Shown piece by piece: positions 14,693 to 28,112 of a DNA stretch of 64,000 nucleotides. Origin of the DNA: Enoplosus armatus. Its lineage: Eukaryota; Chordata; Actinopteri; Centrarchiformes; Enoplosidae. Location of the stretch: NCBI RefSeq assembly GCF_043641665.1, contig NC_092198.1:12909001-12973000 (forward strand). Reading direction: 5' to 3'. Every line of letters begins with the position of its first letter. The first letter of the stretch is position 1. Under the pieces are notes generated by a model, which was not told the DNA's origin, did no database searches, and was given only the letters and a program-made list of their open reading frames with translations. Made by a program: the position numbers and the translations under genes.

Positions 14693-15999
14693 ATTATATT
14701 ATGTCTGCATTCTTTGATTCATTTTGTGATACAAAGGAATCGAGGTTTGCACTGGAAATAGCTTTACTGGAAAGCTTGAAAAATACTAATTTGCCAACTT
14801 ACTAAAAAGACATAAGTAATGAGATTTTTCAACAACAATTGCAGGAGGAGATGGTTTGCCTGGAAAATGGCTTTGCTACATCACAAAATATAGTGAAAAT
14901 GAGGCCATTATACTGAACATTTCTTCAACTTGTTTCATGCTGTCTTGTCTGTCAACAGTGTCCACCAGAATTGGAAACTAAAAGAAAACACAAGCAGTTC
15001 AATCTGATCGTCATTGGAGTTCTTGTGGTCTCTGTGACCCTGACATGTAGTTACATTCTTTAGGAGTTGCACGTCAGCTCTGGTGGTGGCTGCACAGTAT
15101 TTTCAGTTTCCTTAGGTTGTGTGCTTTGTATGTTCATGATCTGTTTGCTATTTTCCAGTGTGTCAGTGTCTGCTCACCGTCACCCCCGTGGTCTGGACGA
15201 GTGGTGTGCCCTATGTTATTAGGTTCTGTCAGCAAGACTGACTCTGTGAGCCGCGTCCTAGAGGGTGGATTTGGGATGAGGAGAAGAAGTTGCTCTGGTA
15301 CTTATCCAAGCCCATGTCTGTCCTCCCCTGCCCCTCCATTCCCCTCTCTTGCTTTCTTTCTTTTTCCCCATTTCTCCTTCCTCCTCTCCCACGACCTCAG
15401 GGAGTCCTCAGGAGGTGCAGTGTTCCAAAAATGGGATGATTTTCCCCCTCTTCTTCTTTGGTCGCTCTCTCCCTCTCCCAAATTAACATTGAAAAAACCC
15501 CAAACCTCACTGCTGAGTGACTCATTCAAATAATTGTTGCTTTTAGCTGTATCAGGTTACTCTTTTCTCTGACTCTCTTCTTGCTTTTCTTCCTTTCCCC
15601 CAGTACAGTGTGGTATCTGGGCCACTTGTGAATTAGGGCCTTTGAGCGAAAAGGCAGAAAAAACGAGTGACATCAGGGAGGGAGAGAAAGAGAGAGGGAT
15701 CCAAAACCTGAGTAGCCCTGTAATTTTCTGCTCTCTTTCTCTGATTGCATGTATGACCATTACAGACAAATGAGTCGATAGGAGATTGTCCTCACTCACA
15801 CAGCTGGGTCACTTTGTATGTGTACATGTATGAGTAAACATGTCTGTGGTGGGTGTGTGTCTTATTTTAGCGTGTCTGCACCTACTTACTCTAGGTGTGT
15901 CTAGGTGGAGCTCAACATTCTTGACTTTCACAGGAAGACACCTTTTCAAGGAGCACGCCAGCCTATTCAGAACTGAATAACAGACAACAAAGAGACACT

Positions 16000-16001
<2 letters not shown>

Positions 16002-16048
<47 letters not shown>
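16002..16048. repeat. (GT)n microsatellite
   Basis: About 47 bp of perfect GT repeat. Confidence 0.97.
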
Positions 16049-16050
<2 letters not shown>

Positions 16051-16299
16051 AAAGACAGCAAGAACAAAAGAGACGAGAAGTGAGATAGCAAAGGAAAGGG
16101 GAGTGGACCAAGAGAGGAAGGCCGGACCACGTCCATTTTGAAACAGGCAAGAAATGCGAGACTTGCTGAAACATTTTTGGGGAGAAGGGGGAAAAAGAGC
16201 AAGACATGTGGAGCGAAGGATGAGATCCCTCCCCCTGCCAAATCCAAGTTACTGTAGCCTATCCTATAGCTAACACTCCCTCCCTTCCCTTCCTCTCCC

Positions 16300-16484
16300 C
16301 GTCCCATGTGAGCAGCAGCCTGATGACTGGACCTCTCTGTGTCTCCGCTGCTGACGCTTTGCTGTGCTCCGGCAGACATGCATTGTTCTCCACTGTGCAC
16401 TACTTGTTGCTCCCATTCTCAAACAGTTAGTCTGTGTTAGCTCTCCAGAAAAGATTGACTGGGAAAGACTTGGGCTGCCTCGCG
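16300..16484 (+). other. Candidate non-coding first exon (hypothesis)
   Basis: A GC-richer block ends in ctgcctcgcg|gtgagtactg, a near-consensus splice donor, after pyrimidine-rich sequence. Frames from the nearest ATG (16378) stop before the donor, so any exon would be untranslated. It could be an upstream leader of sash1 or of a lncRNA; nothing else in the sequence supports transcription. The 5' limit is arbitrary. Confidence 0.2.
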
Positions 16485-19400
16485 GTGAGTACTGACTCTG
16501 ACTTTTGATTTTGTGGGCTTTTGTCAGGAGCGAAGAATTGTCTCATTCATTTTTTGTTTGCTCTATCAGATTTTGCCTGATGTTTCTGACTTTGGTAAAT
16601 ACTGAGGTGACCTGTGAAGTGTGAGATTTTAGAACAAGCCAGTGAAGTTGGCGTGCTGCGAAAAGAACGTAGAGAAACTTTTGTACAGAGTAAGTTGGCA
16701 AGAGAAACGCTCCAGTAGTGAGAGCCTTTCTAGCTCTCCTCTTGTTTCTGACTGACTAGCTCCCTTTTCGCTGACTCACTCTATTAACTTAATACACATG
16801 GCTCCATGCTGTGTGGGTGTGTGTAGTGTACATGTGTTTGCCATTGTGTACAATGTCTGGAGTAATTCCCTGCGATTACCTGTCTGTCCTCTTCCATCTT
16901 GGTGCGCAAGTGTGTCAATCAAATTTAATTATTTGCTCCTGTGTTCCCACCCAACAATATAAATGTGGGAATTTAGCCGAGACAGAGGGAGAGAAAAACG
17001 AAGGGAAAGAGAGACGCTGGCACACTGCTGCATCACCGTTTGTCATCACTCTGGTCCTTATTGATTTCCTCCTCTCTGCTTGCTGAACGAGAACAATAGC
17101 CTCACGCCTGGCCAAGACCCCTAGTAAATAGGCCAGCTAAATATCAACACCAAATCTCCTGCAAGATGTTGTTCATTGATTTGCTTTGTCACCAGATGAA
17201 CACACACACATAGGGACACAGACATAGAGACACAATCGGGCCTTGTCGTCTAGAGGGACTCTATTGTTCGATGCGCATAATTGTTTGTGTGTATGTGTCA
17301 AAGGCTTGTCCAAAAGGTCTTGGACAATGAAGTCTGTCACCAGGGGGATGTGGATTTCTCTCTCTCTCTCTTTCTCCCTCTCCTTTTCCTGTCCAAGTCC
17401 CCCTTCACATCTGGATCTCCCCACCAGCTGACAAGGAACAAGGGAGCGGATGGAGGGAGGAAGGAGGCGTGGATGGGGGAGAGGGAGAAGAGAGAGGGAT
17501 AGAAATGGGAGGAAGGGGAGGCCAGAGTTCCCTTGGTAGACTTCCCCAATTGCAGGAAGAACAGAGCTCACAATGCCATTGTGAATGCCCAGTGTTTGAG
17601 GGGAAACACAAATACTGTATACACAGACGGGAAGCACTCCCTCACACACATGCCAAGACGCATTTAAGTTCAAATATGGGCACATGATGCGCAAATACAC
17701 CCATGGAACTCAGACACACTCATACAGATGCCAGTGGCAGTGAAGCCAGCATTAAACCCAATGAACTGATTTATATGCTGCTGTAGTATTTAGCTCAGAG
17801 GTGAGAGTGCTGGTGCTTCATGGAGGGCTTTGGCTTTAGTGTGTCAGGTTTTCAATGGGAATTTTTGCACAAGGCTTTAGCTGTAAAAGCAAGTGCTGTT
17901 CTCTGTCAGTCTCTTTACTCTCCTACCTTTCAGCTCATCAGTGAGTTTCATAGCTGGACTCTGATGAGACTCCCTGAAGTTGTAATGAAAAGCTCCACTG
18001 TAAAGAGAATCACTTGGCATGGACTGGATTTACTTGTCTATGCTTCTTCAGTATCTCTGCCAGATGAAACTGTACATGCCAGCCGCTGTTGCAATGCTCT
18101 GCCAGAGCTGGCCAACCACTCCTGTGCCTGTTTATCCATACCAGGGCAGGGCTAAGAGCCATGGCAACAGGTGTATGTCGACATCATTACCGTTGAGCAA
18201 TAGGCGAGGCAGCATGGATGCACACTTATGTAAAGGGGCGAAGGTCTCGCTCACATCTGCTGCTGCGGTTCTCGTGCGGCACACGTGACCGGTGGAGGGA
18301 GAGTTTGGGGGTGGCAGTGATTGGGACAGTGATAAAACACCAGCCTTCATTTCCTCCTCAGCCTCCCAGGAATTGTTTGACTGTGCAGTTTCTGCCATAT
18401 GTGCATGTGTTATTCAGCCATCTCCCTCTGTCAGTGCAGCTGCTCTGTGTCTGTCCGTCTGTTCCACTACTCTTCGATTTATTTCTAGCTGTTACGAGCT
18501 AAGCCTGCATCTTTGTGAGATTTATAGGCGAGCAGCGATGATGTTACAGTGCAGGTGGCATGAGTGTGACTGAGGTCACTGCTTTACAGTCTGAACAGCT
18601 TTCTTTGTGACTTGACGTCACTGTTGATACTATTGCTTCTCCTTTAAATGTCTTGTACATAATCAGTTATATCTTTTCATAGTAAGCATGTCTGTTAATA
18701 TGAAATATTTCATAGTAATAATAGTAATATGTTGAGACAGTGGCCCTGTTTTAAAAGAGGTCATCCCTATACTGTGTTAGTTGTCTTACTGGTCTGACAT
18801 CAGCCAAGTTAGTATGCCTTGCATTACATCAGTATGTCACTAGGCAGACCCAGCTCTACGGCCAATGAGGTAGTGTCATTTGGCACAAGAAGCGCTGCAC
18901 TGTACAGTATGTGTGCTCGCCAACAAAACAGAGTGGAGAAGAGTGAAATGTGTTCAACTGAGTAACAAAGCTCTGCTTTGTTTTGGCCAGGGTGATAACA
19001 TTCAGTGATGTCAACACAGTGTGAACAACAATGTAAAACAGAGAATCAGACAGAGGTGGAACAAGACCAAGACTGATGACAAAGAAACCACCACAGTGGG
19101 ACCAAAGTAATGTATGAATGAATGGAAATAAATGGGGGACGGAAAGCATTGTACACAAGCCTAAAGGGCATTTAGACCCTTACAATAAACAGTTCATTCA
19201 AGTTTGTAACATGTAAATCATATATTGCAACATATAAATTAACCTGAAGCAAAATGAAAATCGGGAAATACAAAATACAAAAAAAACCAAAGAAAAACTG
19301 GTTTAGCATCTGAATGGATTTCACTGACACTCATATTGATGAGTCTAAGTATGCTACATTGCAACCATCCTGGGGTATTTATTTTATCAGGTCACTTTAA

Positions 19401-22400
19401 ATGTGTTAGGAGAACTGGTTCTCTCAGCTTTGTGAGCTGGCCTGAATATGTATGCGAGGACTCCAGATGGGTTTTACTGATCCTACTCTCGTTCTCTTTG
19501 CTTCTTACTTTTCTCATTCATCCAGCCTCTTTTATTTTAGGACAGATGAGTCTTCAGAGCAGCACCTAAAGCTTATCCGTCTCTCTTTTTTAGACCCCTC
19601 ACCTGCTCCTTTTATGTTTCCGCTCTTATCTCAGCACACATTCGCGCTGCCTCTCACACACATCTCCATTGCCTTGAATCAGAGATTTGTCAAAGTCGGT
19701 TCACACCCTGCAAGACAGATTGCAGCACCAAGAAGGGGGATCTGGTCGGTGCTCATGTGATATACTGTAGGCCTACACACAATGAAATACAGGTTTGTGC
19801 TTCATCATATGTGTAGAAAGAAAACCGCACACATCAAATCAGCTTTTGAAGACTCGTGGGGTCTTTGTTGTCAGATTTCACGTTCTGCAGTATCATTAGT
19901 ATCCTCGCTGAAGATTTATGCCTCATGGCTCCAGTTACAAAGAGGCATTCCCCTGTTAGATATAGTTCGAGACATATTTGTGTGAAGCAGTTTCACATGT
20001 AGGATCCAAGACATTTCATATGTCATGACAGACTGATGGACACAAACGTATAGCTTCTCTCAAAACGGAGGGACAGTATATAAAAAACGAAGCATGGGAG
20101 TACACATTTATGTTCTGCTGTAGGCAGGCAAAGTATTTGTGAAAAATCTCTTCTTGAATTAGGTTTTCCAGAGAGCAAAGAGCGGTATTCATTTCTGCAG
20201 TGCTATGTGTGGATTGTGTGGGTGTGCCACTGGCACCCCAAATATTACTGTCATTGCAAATGATCTGCAGTTTGCTCAAAACCTATTGAGTCCACAGCCT
20301 GATTGCTTTTGATGGGTTTGCAACAATAGTTCATTCTGCACTGTGAAGAAGAGGATTTGCAAGTCAGATATTTTTCAACATTAAATCACACTCATCTTGC
20401 CTACATCATGTATCTCTCTATACTTCGCCCGTCCCCTTATATTTGTGTGTGTGTATATGTGTGTTTTTAAATTAATGATTTCGAACACAGTGTAATTGAA
20501 AACTAACTAAAATAGTTATTGAAGTTCTTCTTTTTGACATAAAAGGAGTGAGCTTGAACTATATTGTAGTGCTTGAAAGACAGCACATATGCGCAGTTTG
20601 TTCCAGAGGATTATCAGTGTAATTCTCAGTGGTTCTGCTCTTACTGTAAAAGCTGGCTTAAAAAATCTATTTTGAAACAAGTCAGAGGCCAGGTACTGTA
20701 TAAATCTCCAGAAAAATCCGAGTTCTGAGCATGTGTCACAGGTTACACATCATATTGAGATGAGAGGATTACAGCTATTATTGGTGAAAAAAGAACATTC
20801 CCTGATTATAGCCCAATTGTGTGTGTGGATACAAAGAGCTCTGATTACTGCTGGCACTGCTGCTCCACTTCCCAGGATACCAAGCACTGACAGGCACAGC
20901 AGGGGGACAGGAAAGGCTGTAGGGATACACACCAACCTATCAACGTGCAGGCACACATCAAACACAGTGATTAGTACTTCGTAGGGTAATCTCATGCTCT
21001 ACTGTCAGCCCACATTTCCATTTTTTACTTACTTTATTTATTTATTTTTTTAATTCAACAATTCTTCTATGGAATTCATTTGTATTGATTACACAGGCAG
21101 CTTTGTTGCACAGAGCTAATATTTAAACGTAATACATGTTTATGGATGATTACCTTTTTGAATGCTGGTGTAAAGCACGTCACTCTATACTCCATAAAAC
21201 ACCAATAAAGTTTGATGATCTCTCTTAACACCAGTCGTCCACGCACACATGCTTTTTCCTGTTTGTGTCGCCCATGGCAACGGCTTGGCAGGGATCAGCG
21301 GTGATGTCAGCAGTGATGTACGAGTGTTGGAGTGTGAGGGGATGACCTCAGCAGAGGGGAAGTCCCGGAGGACTCATATCAGCTGCAGCCAGCGCTTGCC
21401 GTCAGGACTTTCTCACACGCTCAGTATCTGTGCTAACAACTAAAGCTCTGCTAACCCCCCACAAACCCCACCTTCTGATCCCCCACAGGCATCACAAATC
21501 ACCCGCACGCAGCATGACAAAGACCTCTGACATGCACGCATACACAATCCACACCATACATTGTGTAATATAACAAAAGGAGGGCTGGGAAATATTTTGA
21601 GGATAATTCTGGATGAAATTAAAGGTACACTGTGGAACTTTTGATCACTGGGGGCACTATAGCACACTAGGGGTGCATAGAGCATTGTTTGATGAGTGGG
21701 TCCCTATCTCGTGCTCTACCTGCAGACGATGGGTGATGCCCTCAACATTTTTGTGTGGTGAGATTTCGATTTACTGGGTAATAGCTAAGATTCAAGCACG
21801 CAACTAAACCTGTCTCCATGCTGACTTTTATTTTTTACACATTTTAATGAAAAATATTTATCAGATATGCAACTTTAGCCCGTACATTTAATATTCTTAG
21901 GACATTCAGCAAACATTCTGGCCATGTCTATGAAATGAAAAGGGTGAAAACAGGATGCATGATGCCCTTTGGTTTTATGCATTTCTGCATATCTAAAAAG
22001 TTGGCGGCAGTAATTCTGTGTAAATGTGATCATTGCCAATAAAAGAGTAAACTAGTGTGAGAATGAAATAGTGTAGGAAGACAAAGAAAACCACTAGCCA
22101 AAGTCAACAAGGCAGATTTTAAAGAATTCAAAACATTGAGTGTAAACAATGTTAGCATTCATGTACCTTTCTATTATGAAACAACTTGAAATGGTAATTT
22201 TTGTATGCTGTATTTTAAATAGGGTGTGTACTTATAGTATTTCCTGTAAGTTAGGCCAGTGGTTATGCTCATCAGCCTTGGTTTGAGGCTTTTGGCTTCT
22301 GGCACATGTGTCCTGTGGCTTTTTTCAGTGGGCAACATAGGCAGCTATGTTCGTGTTATGGTCTGTTGTTGGCATCGATGTGTTTTTGCTGATATTCAAA

Positions 22401-23266
22401 CCAATTAGATCCTGCTTTTTGACACACTAGTTACAGCGCGGTGGTGACATTATCTGGCATGGGAGCCCAGCTCTTCCTTTTTCCCCCACGAATGGTGGCC
22501 TCTGTCCAGGTTGGCAGCGTGCTGTCCAGCCCTTGCCTCTGATCCAAGCAACAGTCGATCATAAATGAATGGTTGCCTCTTCCTAGGACAGCTGTGCTAC
22601 CAGCCATAGATGGTAAAATAATATTAGGAGCACCAACCACATCCATGGATACAGATTGGGAATGTGTGTACTGTATGTGTGTATAAATTGTGAACTCTTA
22701 TGAGGTGTTAAGGGATCAAGAGCCAGTAATGAATCACAGGGTGAATTATTTTTCTTCTCAGCATTCGCCCTGCTTTAACATCTCACTCAAAGGTGGGTGT
22801 TTAATGGCTGTTATAAAAGTAAAGGTTGGTAAACACATAAAAGTGCTGAAGTGAAAGCACAGTGTGTTCTGCGTGTGGGAGAGGAGGAGAGAGAGGAGGG
22901 AGAGATTAACATTTTACACCAAATTGATTTCATTTTAATATAGTTCTTTAAACAAAGTTATCATGAAAATATCTCTCATTTGTCTGCTGTTATTCCAAAA
23001 GACAGTTGCTTTCTCAAACCAATTCGACAAATGCTTTTGTGCATTTTTAAGGCAAATCTGGAGGTTTTTCAGTGGCAGCGAAGCATTACACTGACATTAC
23101 AGACTTCATGACAGTGGTTCATTTCTCTCTTTGGGCACCCATACCAAAACATAACTATTGTCTTGGTACTTGGTGGCAAATGTTCTGAGTCATATCTAGT
23201 GTGGTCTTATGTATTATTGCTGCTTTGCCCCAGGGGGAGCTGTTGCTCCAGCTGTGGACTGTAATT

Positions 23267-23310
23267 CCCCTGCCCTGCCCTGCCCTGTCCTGCCCTGCCC
23301 TGCCCTGTCC
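23267..23310. repeat. CCCTG pentanucleotide array
   Basis: Roughly eight copies of (CCCTG), two of them changed to CCTGT, with no shift in period. Confidence 0.9.
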
Positions 23311-23717
23311 GGCACCCTGGATCCATGAAACATCCTCTTGTAACCTCTGTTTGTCCTGTCTACCGTTTTCTCAGTCAGTGTTCTCCCTCCTGTTTTTGTC
23401 TATTAGTCTCGTTAAGTTATACCTTAATGTACGATTTCTAAACTTTTTAAAAACTTTTTGATTCACTGACGATGAAACAATAGTTTACCCACCTTTTAAT
23501 TTTGCCATTACGTCACACCTAAACCCCAGGTCACAGCTGTAAACATGTTTCCACCACATGTTCTGCTTTCTGATGCCAGTCATTTGTGTACATGAACAGA
23601 CTGAATCAGAAGTCTGGTTGAGGTTATGACTGAGCTAACTAAACCATGGAACCAGACAGTGTCTGAGCTTGGCTGTCTTCATTCTAGCTGCAGTTAAATT
23701 TCAGTGTGTGCGTGAAG

Positions 23718-23783
23718 ATGCGTAGTTGTGCCTCCGCTCTCCCCGGCTTTATCCCTGTGTATCTTGTTGAGCTTCAGTGTACG
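23718..23783 (+). other. Candidate alternative coding first exon (hypothesis)
   Basis: ATG at 23718 opens 22 codons (MRSCASALPGFIPVYLVELQ, then CT) running without a stop into acg|gtgagtaaag, a good donor. The block ends in phase 0, the phase at which sash1 exon 2 starts, so splicing to 45951 would give an alternative N terminus. Chance is a serious alternative: a 22-codon open frame is common and one donor in three has the right phase. I know of no homologous sequence. Confidence 0.15.
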
Positions 23784-24292
23784 GTGAGTAAAGCCTTTGC
23801 CTGCTACACATTCCACCCAGCATTGATATTTCTGTCAGGGATAGTGTCAAAGTAAAACAAGTAAAACATATGACAAGTGTTTGCTTGTGTGTGCCCACAG
23901 GGTGGTTGTTTGAGGATCAAAGAGCAGCCTGGTTATGTCTGCATTCTTAAATCATATTTCATAGTGTCCTGTCTTCTTTTTTATATCACTAGGTGAATTG
24001 ATATAGTGCAGATTTGTTTTTATACCAGTGAATGTGGCTTGATTGATGGCTTCTGATGATGTATTTGATTGATAATCAGTTGAAACAACACCATATTGCC
24101 TACTTGCTTAATGTACATGAATATTGATTATATTAACTCAAATGTATTGAGTGGGCCTATATGTAAGCTGTTGGTGTTTCAGTTGTTATGGTTACAACAG
24201 TCTTCATCCTACATTTGCTCAGCTCCACATCCCTTGCTCCCCCCGCCCACCAGACTCTGGGACCAGAGCCAGAGAGGTAAGATTCCTCCTTC

Positions 24293-24295
<3 letters not shown>

Positions 24296-24335
<40 letters not shown>
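24296..24335. repeat. (CA)n microsatellite
   Basis: About 40 bp of perfect CA repeat. Confidence 0.97.
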
Positions 24336-24339
<4 letters not shown>

Positions 24340-26206
24340 GGAAATACCCCAGCCCACCTCAGACATTTTTTAATTCCTTCAGATATGATTATAGAGAGCT
24401 TTAAATAGTCAAATCTCAGGTCTGTGCTTTACAAGCCATATGTGCTCATATTTTCTTCCGCTCTGAGATCTTCATGACCCAATCATCTTGCAGCTGTCCC
24501 TCGATATATTCCAGACTTTGTCTAGGAGAGAAGGAAAACAGTGTGTATAGAGAAAAGAGGAGAGAGGAAGTAACTGGGGTGTCCTCGTGGCATATCCATA
24601 TCCATCCAAATTACATATCCCATGTAATTGCAATGCCTCTGTTTGAATCCTGGCTGGGGACCTTTGTAGCATGCCATCCCTCTTGCTCTATCCCTGTTTC
24701 CCGACTGTCTCTCTATTGTCAAATGTTATTGACCAAATGTATCAAGTTTAACATTGTCTTGGAAGTGGCAGGTCCACACTGTGTGTGCATCCCTTGCTGT
24801 TGTTGTAGTAAAGAGATAGAAGACAGTAGAGAGAAGAACAATAATCAGGGAGAAGGAAGGTAAATACTACATTGGTCTGGGCTAAATGCCAGCTCTTTGC
24901 CACAGGATATGGATATCTTTTCAGCCAGCATGGGCTCAGCACCAAGCCCTGCAGTGGTACACTCCTGTACCAACACAAGCCTCCTGTGAGTGTGTGTTTG
25001 TGTGTCCTCCTGGGACCCCTAGCTTGTCTTCATCCTTCTGACCATCCCTTCACTGCCCGATCATCTTCAATGCAACAAGGTCTCAAGTTGTTCCCAAACA
25101 CTTGCCCACTTTCTAGCAGTCATATTACACTTACAGGAAGCGTGTATAGTTTCATAATAGATCATCAAAGTTATTTATTAGGCAAAACCGCTGAACATGT
25201 GATGGTTGCAGCTTCTTAAATTTGAAGGCTTTTCCAGGTTGATATTATTGAAAATGTAATATCTTGGCGTTTGCGGGGTTGATCGCAAACACTTGACAAA
25301 GTAAACAATTTGAAAATGTAAACTTGGGCTCTGAGAAATTGTACGTTTTTTTCTCTATTTTCTGACAATGTATAGATTAAAAGATTGATTAATTAATCAA
25401 AATGATAATTGATATAATAATGGATAATGAAAGTAATTGCACTCCTATTCTTTGTTTGTTATTACAACACTCATTATTGACAAAATACCTATTAATGACG
25501 ATGATTATGTTCCCAAATGTGTGTCCTTAGAACTGAGAACATGGAATCTCCTATTTAGGAATGTGTCCTTACCTCAGGCAGAGCCATCTGTATCACAAAC
25601 TCAGTTTTACTCAACCTGCATTTAATCTCAGTGGGCCCATTAACCTTTAGACTGCTTCTGGTCCCGCTGAGTCGTCTTGGCTCCAGAGAAGCTCCACTCT
25701 TCCAAAAGGGTGAGGGGGCAGTGGAGCGGACTCATTACTGGTGCATTGGCTGGCCTCTAACCTAGACTGGAAGGACAATCATTAAACACACAAAGCTAAT
25801 GACCGCCGACTGCTCCATTTGTTTTTTCTATCAGCCTGGATGTGGGGTTGGTTGTTTGTTGTTGTGTTTGTTGGCATGTTGACGCAGGCTACACACTGAT
25901 AAGTTCTGTGGGGACACAGATAGCAGAGGGATTGAGTTAGTAAGAGTGAGTCAGAAAGGTGTGTTAATTGGTTCTGAGTGACCATCTGGACCCGAGATTT
26001 CAGACAGGACTCCCCACCAGCCTGTAATGAGGTCTCGTCAAGCCAGAGCAACCATCACCATGGCTTATGCTAAGCATCAGAGCATCGTCATGGTACCCCC
26101 TAACCCTTTTACCACCTCAAAGGTTCTGAGTCAGCCAATTACAGCATATAGACGCAACAAGATTTCCTGATATGGTTTCATGTTTAATGTTGATATATAG
26201 ATTAGG
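24336..26206. other. Upstream non-coding DNA
   Basis: No gene recognised. The open frames at 24474-24863 and 24872-25219 have no known similarity and no conserved motif. An 18-bp word at 25520-25537 recurs inside the MITE at 26258-26275. Confidence 0.5.
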
Positions 26207-26214
26207 GTTATAAC

Positions 26215-26529
26215 TAGGATGGGGTATTAAACGACAGTACTTTTTTGGTACCTGAAATGTGTCCTTAGAACTGAGTATCAAACTGTCAAGAACTGAGATC
26301 TGTCATTGAATGCCTCGTCCAATTCTTTGATCCAGTAGTTCCTGATTTAAATCAAAATTTTATTGGAGAAAAGTTGCAGCTGCTTGTCTTGAGAGAACAT
26401 TCAACATTTGAGAAGTTTAGCATTTGAAAAAAAACGGGGGTTTGAAAAAAAGCATTGTTCTATATCGGTGCCAAAAGCTAGCTATTCCATTAGCACTAGT
26501 ATAAAAAAATTAAATGATATGCAGCCCTA
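26215..26529. mobile_element. Probable old hAT-like MITE, 315 bp
   Basis: Starts taggatggggtat and ends atatgcagcccta. The outer bases form a short inverted repeat of the 'TAGGGxTGxxxxAT' type seen at many teleost hAT ends. Flanks are gttataac (26207-26214) and gttctacc (26530-26537), alike at six of eight positions, as expected for a decayed 8-bp target duplication. The interior contains ttggtacctgaaatg and similar words common in fish 'GGTACC' MITEs. No coding capacity; boundaries moderately certain. Confidence 0.5.
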
Positions 26530-27031
26530 GTTCTACCTTTACTTTGATGATGATTTGTTGAATCCATCAGGAGAATGACACTAAGTCATATGCACATTGT
26601 ATAATCACTTTTAGATATTGCTATTGTTTTGAAGCTAAAAACCCAAAGACTTGAATGAACCCTTAAAAAAAGTAAGTCTTCACTCATCGTAAAATCTCTT
26701 CTCCCTTCTCTTCATATAAGCATCAATTTTATTTGTTTGAGAGCACAATCCACAAGTTTGACCAGGACCTCGTACGTCACCATGTGAATCTGTTTAAGTA
26801 ATTAGGAAAATATACAAGTTTTGTTTTGTTTTGTGTTTTTGCGGCTCAACGCTGCCACTGGGTTCATATTTTGCCAGCGTAAGCAGGATCCTCTGGGCTA
26901 AAATGGGGGGAAATTCCTGTGAAAGTGGAGGGCTACAGTGGTTGAGCTGAGCTTGCACTATGTTTGTGTGTTGTGTGGTTGAGTGTTGTGTCGACAGCCA
27001 GACAGACAGACAGAGACAGATTGAGACTGTG

Positions 27032-27033
<2 letters not shown>

Positions 27034-27072
<39 letters not shown>
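27034..27072. repeat. (AC)n microsatellite
   Basis: About 39 bp of AC repeat, preceded by a short (GACA)n at about 26999-27013. Confidence 0.97.
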
Positions 27073-27075
<3 letters not shown>

Positions 27076-27429
27076 ATCAGTCAGAGAGTTTTTAATGGTG
27101 GAATTAGACACTGGCAGAGTAGCTGATTGCTTACTTGTCATCTGTGCTGTTCTGACTTTCATTAATTGTGTCAATTTTTTTATGTGAACCTACTATTATG
27201 CATTAAGCTGGTAGTTATGGAATATATTTTAGGAATTATCACACCAAAATTCAATTTAAATTGAAACTTGAGTTGGGATTCTCAACAACCAAAATGTCAA
27301 CTGATCTCTTGATGAGACACTGATCACTAAAACTGACAAAGTTGTACAAGCTGAAAACTACTTTCAAATACTTGTATACTTCATACTGTGAACATTTGTT
27401 TATTCCCTGGTTAATATTTTATTTAAATA

Positions 27430-27608
27430 AGTCATATTATTTTTTTATAATGTCAATTTTATATTTATGCTTCTTGACTTGCAGTACTTGCTTTATCTTT
27501 CTTCGAATTTTCTACTCACTGTCTTTATTGTTATGCACCAAAATACCAAAGCAAATTCTATATGTGAAAACCTACTTGGAAATAAACCTGATTCTAATTC
27601 TGATTCTG
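27430..27608 (+). mobile_element. LINE 3' tail fragment
   Basis: The sequence tgcaccaaaataccaaagca, then aattctatatgtgaaaaccta, then cttggaaataaacctgattc with gattct repeats is the characteristic 3' end of a family of teleost LINEs (recognised from memory of repeats ending in 'GATTCTGATTCTG'). The 5' limit is uncertain because only the untranslated tail is present; no reverse transcriptase is visible. Such 5'-truncated copies are the usual product of target-primed reverse transcription. Confidence 0.6.
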
Positions 27609-28029
27609 TTAGCAATACAAATGAATTGGTTATAGAGGAAGCAAAGTAAAAAATAATAAATGATTGGGAAGGAAATGTGAAAGGGGCTGAATGTGCTGTG
27701 GTCAAGGTTAGACTCTGGACCAGACGGGCTAATGATGTCAGTAGGGAGGTCTTATATAATGTGCTCTGCCCAAACCACATACAGTACATGCTGTCAGACC
27801 GCAGTTAAATCCGGAGTACAGAGCCAGTTATACAGAGACGCATCAACGCCACATTTTAAAAACCAATACATGGTAAATACTTTTAAGCATCTGCTGACAC
27901 TTGAGCTTACTCAATGAAATCGTGATTTTTTTTCATTTGGGGTCACTGGACACAATGTAAATGAACACTGATAATCCATTGTTAAGATTAAGATTTGTTT
28001 TCCTCAGTTGTTTAGATTCTTCGTCTGTG

Positions 28030-28112
28030 TCTTTGTCAGCAGGATATCTGAAAATGGATTTCCATGCCGTCCAGTGGACAGATGGGCCCTGCGCCAAGGA
28101 ATTTGTAACTCT
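28030..28112 (+). repeat. Degenerate teleost dispersed repeat fragment
   Basis: The words gcaggatatctgaaaa, atggatttccatg and cagatgggccctgcgccaaggaa follow a repeat common in fish that reads 'GGATATCTCAAAAA...ATGGATTTTCATG...GATGGGCCATGGGCCAAGGAA'. Family name uncertain; recalled from memory. Confidence 0.4.

Noticed and set aside
17173..17700. 175-codon minus-strand open frame
   Set aside because: Overlaps a low-complexity CT/GA-rich stretch, has open frames on the other strand too, and shows no recognisable domain.
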